Part shown: piece by piece, positions 37,201 to 49,200 of the stretch | Numbering within the stretch: position 1 is the stretch's first letter | Layout of the letters: each line of letters begins with the position of its first letter | NCBI GenBank assembly: GCA_002440745.1 | Contig: DJVB01000066.1 | Location: 1-64,000 of the forward strand | Reading direction: 5' to 3' | Length of the DNA stretch: 64,000 bases | Origin: Bacteroidales bacterium UBA6267 | GTDB taxonomy: Bacteria; Bacteroidota; Bacteroidia; Bacteroidales; UBA1556 | Translations under genes and position numbers: made by a program | Notes under the pieces: generated by a model | Database searches by the model: none | Told to the model about the DNA's origin: nothing | What the model saw: the letters and a program-made list of their open reading frames with translations, nothing else

Positions 37201-40200
37201 TGGATAATGCGTTTGGTGAAACAACCATTGCGGATGGAGTCCAATTATACGTAAAGCTACCTGAACCACCGGTTACAGTACCACTTAAATTGGTTGAGCC
37301 TACAGCAGTAAGAGTGATATCTGTTCCTGCGTTAACTGTAGGCAAATCATAAACGATTGTTGTATCGGTGCTAAATGCTGAACATCCTGAAGTATTTGTG
37401 AAACTATAGGTTACAACATGTAATCCGGCACCTGCAAGCGAAGGATTGAAAGTATTTCCCGTAACTCCAACTCCGCTAAATGTTCCGCCGGTTGGTGTTC
37501 CGGTAAGAATCGAAGGCGCATCATCAATACAATAGGTATTTGCTAAGCCGGTGAAACTAACAACTGGAACCGGATTTACGGTTACAGTTACTGAGCCGGT
37601 TGCCACATTCGGGCCACTCGTTACCACATAAGTGTAAACGGTAGTGACGGTTGGAGAAACAAAAGGACTTGCCAATGTTGAACTAAATCCTGAGGCAGAT
37701 GCCCAAAAATAGGAATATGTTCCCGTTCCACCAGTTGGTAATACAGATAGTTTTGAAGAATCTCCAACACAAATTGAAGCAGGAGTTGCAGTTGCACTAA
37801 CCACAGATAGCGGACCGCCTTTGACAAAAATCACCACATCGTCAGAAGAGTTACAACCTGTAACGGTATCTGTAACGGAAAGAGTGAAAGTTTGAGTAGC
37901 TTTCAAAGAATCCGTAGAAACATTCTGACCGTAAACAGTTTGCAGATGTGAAGCAGGACTCCAAATCCAAGAATAGTTGGAACCTCCTGTAGCTAAACCG
38001 CCAAGATTATACACTGAATTATAGAAAACGGTATCGTCCGGTCCGGCATTTACCACCGGAGTTTGATAAACAGTTACATTATGTGTTGCGGAATTAGAGC
38101 AGCCAAAAGGACTTGTGAATGAATAGTTAATAGTATGATTTCCTGATCCTGCTAATGCCGGAATAAATTGATTTCCGCTAACTCCCGGTCCTGAGAATAA
38201 TCCACCTGAAGGACTTCCCACAAGATTCACTGCAGCATCAGCGCTACAATATTGTGTTGAAATTCCACTGATAGTAACTACCGGAATTGGGCTTACTGTA
38301 ACGACAACCGATGTATTTGCATTTGTTGATCCATCAGAAACCAACACAGTGTAGGTCGTAGTCACAGAAGGTGAAACCGTAGGATTCATTGAAGTTGAGG
38401 TAAATCCGGATGGCGATGAAGACCAGCTATAAGTGTAAGAGCCGTTTCCGCCGGATGCTAAGGCAAGAAGTGTTGACGCATCCCCAACGCAAATTGTATC
38501 AGGTGTGGCAGTAGCTGAAACTGAAATCGGTCCCGGAGTCAAAACAGTTACAATTTTGTCATCGGTATCTGTGCAGCCCGAAACTTGGTCGGTAACCTCT
38601 AAAATAAACTGAGTCGTTGAAGTCATCGCAACTGTTGAGGTAGAGGCTGACGTTGGAGAAACAACTAAAGCAGCCGGAGTCCAAGCGTAAGAATATGTAC
38701 CTGACCCACCACTTGCGCTTCCTACCAATGTGGTTGTTTGTCCTTGATTTATAGTAACATCTGAACCGGCAGTAGCAATAGGCACGGCATAAACTGTAGT
38801 TGATGAATCTTTAGTGCCTACGCATCCTGTAGTTGGATTTGTATAGGTATAAGTTACGGTATGATTTCCGATTCCGGCAGTCAAAGGATTAAATAGGTTT
38901 CCTGAAACTCCATTTCCGGAGAATACGCCACCTGAAGGTAATCCTGTCAATGTAGAGGTAGGATCATTCAAACAATACGAAACTGCCAAACCAGAGAAAT
39001 CCACTACTGGAATTGGATTAACAGTAACAACCGCATTTCCAATATAGTTTTGTCCACCACTTGTAACTGTAACGGTATAAGTTGTAGTTGCAGTGGGGCT
39101 AACATTCGGACTCTGATTCGTTGAAGTGAAACCGGCAGGATTACTGCTCCACTGATAAGCGTAAGTTCCATCTCCACCTGAAGGAATAGCTGAAACTTGA
39201 GCTGTTCCACCAACACATATTGCTGATGGAGAAGCAGATACTACTGCTGACAACGGACCACCTATCACAGTTACTAAAACTGAATCTTGAGCAGAGCAAC
39301 CGGTTGTTGCATCAGTAACAATTAACTTATAACGCTGAGTAGCAGTCAATAAGGTTGTAGTAACATTCTGGGTATTTGTTGCTATTAATTTTGAAGCAGG
39401 CGACCAATTCCATGAATAATTTCCTGAGCCTCCGGTAGCAGTACCATATAATATGGTATCTTGATTATAATCTATATTCACATCAATTCCTGCGTCAACA
39501 ATAGGCGCCTGATTTACAGTAACAAAAGCTGTATCACTATTAGAACAACCATTAGTATTTGTATAGGTGTAAACAATCTGATTAAGGCCAATGTTTGCTG
39601 CAGATGGATTGAACACATTTCCACTTACTCCAATTCCATTGAAAACACCGCCGGCAGGATTACCGATCATGGTAATTGGTGCATCATTAGAGCAATAGTT
39701 TGTTCCCAAACCGGAGATTGAAACCACCGGCAACGGATTGACCTGAACAACAACTTGCGCATTGGCAAAGGATGTTCCATCAGTAGCTGTCACAGTGTAT
39801 GTAGTAGTCACGGTTGGATAAACAATTGCAGAAGCGGCAGTAGAGGAGAATCCTGTTGGATTTGAACTCCATGAATAAGAAGTGGGACCTGTTCCGCCGG
39901 TGACAACAGCCTGAATGATTGAGCTATCACCTTCGCAAATTATTAATGGATTTCCAGATGCTGACACAGCAAAAACCGGAGAGTTAACAGTTACCTGAAC
40001 CTGATCTGAAGAAGAACATCCGCTAACATTATCCGTAACCACAAGAGTAAATATCTGTGAAGCAGTAAGATTTATTGTTGTTGGATTTTGCATCGTTGCG
40101 TTACCTGTTTGCAATAGAGCGGCAGGAGACCACAAATATGAGTAAGATGCGCTTCCACCGGTTGCCGAACCACTTAAAACTGTATTTGTACCGGAGGTGA

Positions 40201-43200
40201 TTGAGATATCAGAACCGGCATTAGCCACAGGTGTTTGATTAACAGTAACTGATTGCATGGCAGAGTCTGAACAACCATTAGCTGCGGTGTAGGTATAGGT
40301 AATCCATGACAAACCTGAGCCTGCAGTTGCAGGGGTAAATGTTGTACCGGATATTCCATTTCCTGTATATGTTCCACCTGCTGGAGTACCAATTAAAGTA
40401 ACTGCAGCATCGGTGCTACAATAGGCATTTGCCAAACCTGAGAACGAAGCATTTGGAGCGGCATTCACGGTTACGGTTGCATAAGCAGTATCACTACATC
40501 CAACGCCATTATTGACGATATACTTTATAGTATGTGATCCCAAACCGGCTAATGCTGGGTCGAAAATGTTTCCGGTCATTCCTGAGCCTTCAAATATTCC
40601 TCCTGCAGGTGATCCGGTTACGGTTACCGGTGCAGAATTATTGCAATAGGTTGGGTTCAAACCACTGATAGTAGCAACAGGTTGTGTATAAACCTCAGTT
40701 GTGTAAGTTGTGTCAAACGAGCAACTTGTTGTTGGATCAACCACTGTATAAGTCACTGTCTTCACTCCTACTCCTACAACAGCCGGATTGAAAATATTGG
40801 TTGTAATAGCACCGCTCCAAGTTCCGCCTGAAGGCGTACCTGTTAGTGTTGAAGCAGGAGAAGTGATGCAATAACCTGAGGCAAGACCAGAAATTGTTGG
40901 AGTAATCACCGGTGCGACTACTGTAGTTTGTTGAGCTGAGTCAACACAACTTCCGGCAGTGTATTTATATGTAACGGTATGAGTACCGGCTCCCGCCAAA
41001 GCTGGGTTAAAGGTATTTCCACTAATTCCCGGGCCTGAGAATACGCCACCTGTTGGGCTTCCAACTAAAGTGGATGAGCCATCATTAGGACAATAAGTGG
41101 CAGCAAGACCAGTGAAACTGACAGTCGGCATGACTTGGATGGTCAGCAATAATGAATCTGCAACATTTCCACAACCTGCACTTGATGCTGTAAGTTTCAA
41201 ATACACGGAACCTGCGGTAATATCGGCTGCTGATGGTGTATAAGTAGCTGTTAAAGAAGTTCCTCCTGTGAAGCTACCCGTTCCACTTGTGGTCCAAGCT
41301 AAGGTTGTATAGTTGCTTGCTGTAGCATTTGTGGTGAAAGTACCTGTGGGGCAAACTGTTGCATTTGCTCCGGCGTCAACTGTTGGTAAACTTCCAATAT
41401 TAACTGTAGCCGTTGAAGTATCGTTTACGTTAACACCATCGGCAACTCCGTTTGGACTAACCGACCAGGCAACAATCGTATGATTGCCCGAAGCGAGGTT
41501 AACGGTTCCAATATTTACATTTGCTGTTGAATTCGTTGTTAACGATCCTGTCCAGCTAAATGGTGTTTGAGCAGTTCCGTCAATAGTCCAGTTTATCGTA
41601 GCTGAAGTTAAGGTATTTGTGCCAAAATTCTTAAGCTCAACTGTGGCTGTTTGATTACTTGTACATCCGCTAACCGGACTTACAATCGCAATAACTCCAG
41701 CGTCATTTCCAACGGAAAACTCATCAGCTCCAATATCAGGAGTAGTTAAATCTCTTGGGTCGTTGTCGATATCTTTGGTAATTCCTGTGTATGGATTTCC
41801 AAGATTATTAATAGCTGTATTTGTTACATGGAGGTCTGTTGCTGAAACGTAATTTGGATTAACATTTATGGAATGATCACCAAAAGGTGTATTGCTAACC
41901 CACTGTGCTAAAGAACTATAAGGCGATCCATTATAATATGCTAACGAAGACCCTGTTGTGAAGAGATTATTATAATCTGATGTTGTAATGGCAGTTGAGT
42001 TGTTTATATATAAAGCGTAAGCATTATTTGTAGAAACCAACATATTATTTTTCAGGTTATTATTACTTCCACCTGTAAAATACATAGCTCCTTTATAGTT
42101 ACCATAGCTACCGGCAAAACGAACACTGTTATACACTAAGTCAGTATAGCTACAGTTGTTCATATAAACACCATTACTATTTGTTCCTGAGCCACCTGTT
42201 ATACTGATAAAGTTATTATAAATCAGATTTCTGGCTGTGGAATTTCCATTGGAATAGTATAAATATAAACCGTAAGCAGTATTGGTATTAGCACCAATTA
42301 TTCTATTTCCCGAAATATCCGTTCCATTGTTCATTCCATATCCATAAATGCAATATCCACTTGATGAACCTGTGGAGTTAAAGGTATTATTCCGAATTTT
42401 TATGCCTTCAGAATAGTAAACATATATTCCATAGTACGAGGAATTTACGGTATTTGAATCTATAACAACATTCAAATATGGGCTCGAAGCTGAAGCAGCA
42501 CGTATATATAAGGAGTAGTAACCATTACTTACATCGTTTGAAGCAAAGGTAACTCGGTTTAGAGGGCTATTATAAGCGTAAACTCCAACCGCATTAGTGC
42601 CTGTTGCCGAACCTGCTACAATAATATTATTTCGGAAAACGAGATCTGTATTATTTCCGCTAAGCGAAATTGCACGGCCATAAGTTGATCCGTTTGCTTT
42701 AATGGTAAGATCCTTAATAATATAATGTGCGGCGCCGGAAACTTGCAAGGTATAGTTTAGCGAAGAGTTTGAAGATGAATATTGAAGTATGGCATCAGCG
42801 GCATTACCTGTGTAAGCTTCAAAAGTTACCGTATTGGTTGCTGAAGCATTGGTGTAAGGGCTCAGATTTATTTGCTCGTTATAGGTTCCTGAGAAAACTC
42901 TGAATTTTACCCAACCTGCAACGCCATAGGTATTTAAGGCATTAATAGCGGAAGTGAATGTAGTATAATCACCACCGGCTCCAATAGTGTATTCTCCTGA
43001 CAAAGCTCCCACGATGGTACGGTTTCCGATTGGTGCAGTTTGGGTTGGAGTGCGAGGTGTTCCAACGGTGAGGCTGGTACATTCTGCATCAACCCAATGC
43101 CCTGTTGTGGCTGTTGATGGAATATCGTAAGCCAACCAGAAATAGTTGGTTCCGGATTGAAGTGTTTGAGAACCTGTTATAGTGAACGTTCCATTGGGGT

Positions 43201-46200
43201 TTGCATGGGCAGTTCCAAACTGATTAATCGCAGAGAAAGTTGGACTTCCTGCAGTAAAGTAAACCTTTGCATTGGAAATATCGGTTGCCGGAGCACTGGA
43301 GCCATTTGTATTAAAAGTAAAGGATGTGGCGCTAAGTGGATTAGCACTGTTTTGAGTTACAACTTCAATGGCAATGATATCTTGGTCATTTACACCGGCC
43401 GTAACATTGGTGAAATTATTCTGCGAAACCGTAGAGGATACATAACTCATTGGTGTTGGATCGCTATATTCAAAACGAATATTTGCTAATCGGTTGCTCG
43501 CATTTAAGCTCGTTGGAGCTGATGAATAATTATTAGCAAAACGAGCTCTGTTAGGGGAAACGGTTCGATAAGCCCAATAAGGATATCCTGTAAAATATGC
43601 TCCATAATTTTGAACAATTAAAATCTCTAAATTATCCGTTCCATTATATGTAAATGGGTTAGTTAACTGCACTTCCATCCAACCGGAAGGAGCATCATTA
43701 GTGAAATTCCCTTGATAAACTAGTGTATAACCAGCAGTGGAATAGGAACCTGATGTTTTGGTTGTCTCCACGGTATGACGCATATAAATGGTCACATTTA
43801 AAATCTGGTTAACTGTATTTGATCCCGATAGTTTGTAAAAAGCTAATGCGCTAAGGTCTTTAGCTGCACCCATTTCTGTGCTGGTATAAATAGCTTCCCA
43901 TGCATGATTATAATAAACATGCAATGGTTGCTGATAATCTGAATTCGTTCCGTTACCAATAATTAGATACTGCTTAATCGTTCTATTGCCGTTCGGATTG
44001 CTTATCGTTGGCGCATAAGTACTACCCCCAACCGTAATCGAATCGCATTTTGCATCTAAAACATTATCCGGTGTGGCAGTGGAACTAACATCGTAACATA
44101 GCCAAAAATAGTTGGTTCCAGACTGAAGCGCCTGCGTTCCATTAACAGTAAATGTTCCACTTGGGCTCACCACTGTAGAACCAAACTGAGTTGTTGTAGC
44201 AAATGTCGTGGAAGTTCCAGTGTAATAAACCTTAGCATTAGAAATATCAGCAGCACTTGTTGATCCGGCAGTGGATAATAAAAGTTTGGTAAGATTCAGT
44301 GGATTAGCGGTATTATTGGTTTCAATCTTAATCCGAAGAATCTCAGCATTGGTAGTTCCTTTTTCTACGCTTTTGGTTGTCGCTTGCTCAACAGTGGATG
44401 AAGCATAAGACATGGAAGCCGGAAGCACATACTCTAAACGTGTATTTGGTCTGTAAGAAATTGCAGATAATGAAGTAACCGGATTACTGTAATTTGAACC
44501 ATACCTTGCCTTAGTTGGAGAAACCGAGGTATAGGTCCAATAAGGATAATTGCTCCAGGTTGTGGCAGGTTTATCCTGAACAACAAGCACATGAAGATTC
44601 GATGTTCCATCCCAAAGGAAGGTATTGGTTAACGTCACATTTATCCAACCGCTTGCTAAATAGTTAGGCATTGGCCCTTCATATACTAAGGTATAACCTG
44701 TAGTCGATAATGCGCCCGAAGTAAGTGTCGATAAAGTACTATTCTTCATGTAAATGCGGATATTATCAATTTTATCCAAAGTATTGCTTCCGGAAGCTTT
44801 TAGGTAAGCTATTCTATTTATTTCTTTTGCACCTGTTCCTAATTCGGAAGCGAGGTAGATAGCTTCATGACCTCCATGATAATAAGGTATATATGTAGGT
44901 CCATAGTTATAACTTGTATAGGAGCCCGTACCAACAGTTATCTGACCGATAATAGTTTTTGTTCCCGGAGGATCGGAGACCGTTGGAGCTTTTGCAATAC
45001 CACTAATGATACCCTGCGCAAATCGCGCATCCACAACGTGACCAATTGTTGCAGTAGCCGGAATATCATAAGTCAACCAGAAATAGTTTAACCCTTCAGC
45101 TAAAACCTGTGTACCGTTTACGTTGAACGAACCATTTGGATTGGCTGTTACCGATCCAAATTGTTGGATAGTGGAAAAGTTTGGATTTGAACCTGTATAA
45201 AAAACTCTTGCGTTAGAGATATCAGACAAATCTTGAGTGCCTAAAGTATTGAAAGATAACTGAGATACCGATTGCGGACTGAATGCTCCAACGGTTTCAA
45301 TCTTCACCCGTATAACTTGCTGATTAGTTGCTCCAAGAACCACATCAATGGTATCTTGCTCCGTTGTTACACTCGAAACCACCATATTCTGAGGTTGATA
45401 AACCCGAATATCATCGATGGCCATATCGGAAGCATAATTGAACCCTGTTGTTCCTTTTATTCTCAAGCGGATATTGGTCATTCCGGCGTATGCAGCTAAG
45501 CTAATGTCCGCATAACCCCATGGAGCTGCCTGTGAAGTTTGTTGCTGTCCTGATTTATTAAACAAATTAGATGACCAAGTTGCACCTCCATCGGTAGAAG
45601 CCTGCACATTGATTGAACCTGTTCCTGTTCCTAACATGAAATAATAGAATTCTAAACGAGGATTGGATAGGGCTGTAAAGTTGAAAACAGGACTGACTAA
45701 CCACGCTGCTTTATTATAACAAGAAGATGCCTCAGTATAAAGGTAATACCCTGACCCTGTGGTATGATCACCAATTGGTCCGGTTTGCCCCCAAGTTCCG
45801 TTGGGTGTGGTACCCTGACGAACTACCCAATCGATATCATCCACAGATTGAACATTATTCCAACCGGATGTTAATGGATAATAGGTAACACAACTATACA
45901 AATTGCCTTGGTTAGGCACTTGGGTGTCGAAATTTTCAAAATAAGGGAAGGTTGCCACTCCGGGAGCCATTGTTGTAGCAGAGTCGATAAGACCGGGGGT
46001 GGAATAGTAATTTGCACTATTATAACTATAAGCCTTATAATAGTATTTAGTACTGGCAACTAATCCGGTGTGTGAGAATGATGTAGCTGAGCCACGATAG
46101 AGCACAGTTCCTTGTCCAACAGCAACCTGATTTCCTACAACATAAGCAAATCCATTAAGAAGATTAGCAAAATTATTTGTAGTATTATAAACGATCATTA

Positions 46201-49200
46201 CACTATCGCTCGAACTGTTTTTTGTCCAGGATAAGTCTATTTGTGAAGCACTTACTGTGGAAGCATCAAATGCATTTGGGTCAGAAACACCAAGTGTAGT
46301 ATCCTGTGATGTAAGGCCTATTGAATAGTTAGACGAACCATCCTTTGACCAGATTTTGTAGTAGTAAACCGTGTTCATGTTTAAACTACTATGTGAAAAT
46401 GAAGTAGCTGATCCATTATAAATTACAGTCCCCTGACCCGATGAAATCTGGTTTCCGTTTACATAATCAATTCCATTAATAGGAGTGCCAAAGCTATTTA
46501 CAGTATTATAAGCCACCATCACATTATTATTAGAGGCATTTAGAACCCATGATAAATCAATTTGTGAACTGGAAACTGCATTAGAGGTAAAAGATTGCGG
46601 ATCGGCAACCGTACCTGTAGTAGCATTTACGGATAAACCGGAAGTAGAATAACTGACAGCGCAATCGAATGACCACACCTTATAATAATAGGTGGTATTT
46701 AAATTCAATCCGGTATGATTAATTACGCCATTATTTCCTTTATAAAGCACAATTCCTTGACCAGGAGATAATTGATTTCCAACATTATAACTTATACCAT
46801 CAATTGGTGTAGCAAAATTGTTTACGGTATTATAAACAACCATAATATTATCTCCTGCGGTATTCAACACACATGAAAGATTAATAAAATCTGTTCCCGT
46901 TGAAGAAACTGTAAATGATTGAGGATTTGACAGGTTATTTGTTGTAACACTGTCAATTATTCCTGTACTATAAAAATTGGAACTACTTCTGGACCAAATT
47001 TTATAATAATACTTAGTATTTTTGAATAAAGGTGAATGCGTATAATTGGTTCCACTACCTATATAAGCAATAGTACCTTGTCCAAATGGGAAAGTATAAC
47101 CAACGGAATATGCAGTGCCGTTATTTGGAGTTGCAAAATTATTGGATAAACTATAAGCTATCATCACGTTATCATTGGATACATTTTTTGTCCAATATAA
47201 ACTGTCGGCGCAGGATGATAACGCTACAACATCAAAAGCTTGAGGATTTGAAATATTACCTGTGGTAGCATTTGCCGCAGTTCCTGAAGGGCTATAATTC
47301 AATCCACAGTCGTAATACCAGATTTTATAATAATAGGTTGTGGCAAAATTTAAGCCTGTATGGTTAAATGATGTCGCGCTTCCTTTATAAAGCACTTGAT
47401 CTGAACCTATTGAGGTTGTATAATTTACTCCATCTGTTGGATTTGTAAAGGAACCTGTTTGGTTAAAGGTTACAATTACATTTAAACTACCACTAGCTGC
47501 CCACGCCAAATCAATTTGCGAGATGCCGGCAGAAGTTGCATTAAAAGTGGCAGGGGTAGGAACTACATTCGTTGTTGCATTTGCACTAACACCAGATGAG
47601 TAAATATAGCTGGAGCTTACAGAGAATGCTTTATAATAATAGGTAGTATTGTCAACCAAAGATGTATTGGTGTAACTTGTACCGTTACCTTTGTAGATTA
47701 CTGTACCACCGCCTGTTAAAGTATATCCCACAGTATAGGCCGTTCCATTATTTGGTGTAGCAAAAGTATTGGTGGTATTTCGTAAAATCATTACATCATT
47801 TCCTGAAACAGGAGTCCAACCTAATCCTATTTCACATGAACTAGATGCCGTTGCAGTAAAATTAGTTGGATTGGTAATATTTGAAGTCGTGGCATTGTCG
47901 GTTGCACCTGTGCCTGAATAATTCAATCCACAGTCGTAATACCAAATCTTATAATAATAGGTTGTATTAATGCTCAAACCTGTATGGTTAAAAGAAGACG
48001 CACTACCTTTATAAACAATTTGGTCAGTACCAATTGTTGTGGTATAGGTGCTTCCATCAACCGGTGAAGTAAATGTTCCTGTGGTATTATAGGTTACAAT
48101 TACATTAAGTGAACCGGAAGTTGGCCAGGATAAATCAATCTGCGAAGTACTAACACCAGTTGCGGTGATTGATGCCGGATTAGGAATTAGTGTTGTCGTG
48201 GCATTGGCATTCACACCAGAACTGTATTGGTTACTGGAGCTTACAGTGAAGGCCTTATAATAATAGGTGGTATTATCCGCCAAAGATGTATTAGTATAAC
48301 TTGTTCCACTACCATTATACACGACTGAACCGCCACCTGCAAAATTATATCCCACAGTATAAGCCGTTCCATTATTTGGTGTAGCAAAAGTATTGGTAGT
48401 GTTTCGTAAAATCATTACATCATTTCCTGAAACAGGAGTCCAACCTAATCCTATTTCACAGGAACTAGATGCCGTTGCAGTAAAATTAGTTGGATCGGAA
48501 ATATTGGATGTCGTGGCATTATCTGTTTGACCTGGATTAGAATAATTTAATCCACAATCAAAAGACCAAATCTTGTAAAAATACTGAGTGTTTAAAGCAA
48601 GTCCGGTATGATTGAAAGATGTGGCTGTACCTTTATAGAGCACTGTTCCCTGACCTGGGGAGACCTGATTACCAACTGTATAAGAGGACCCATCAGTTGG
48701 AGTTGCAAAGGAATTGACTATATTGTAAGTTACCAATACGTCATCAGAAGCTGAATTTAAAACCCAAGATAAATTGATGCTTGAAACACCTCCTACCGAA
48801 GCTTGGAAATTGGTGGTATTGGCAATAGTCGGTGTAGTAACATTTCCGGTAACACCTCCGGAATAATTATAAGAAGCATCTACTGAAAAGGCTTTAAAAT
48901 AATAAGTTGTATTATCCACTAAACTACTGAAAGAAGTAGAAGTTCCCGCTCCGGAATATACAACTGTACCTCCTGCTGGGAAAATATATCCTAAAGTATA
49001 AGGCGTTCCGGTGGAAGGTGTTCCAAAGGAATTGGTTGTATTTCTCAAAATCATCACATTATCACCAGAGGTATTCTTAGTCCAAGCCATGTTGATTTCA
49101 CAACTTGACGGTGCAGTAATCGAAGATATTGTTGGATTTGATGTGGTAGAAGTTGCTTGAGTAAGCGTTGCCCCTGTAGAAGAGTAATCGCCTTGACAAC

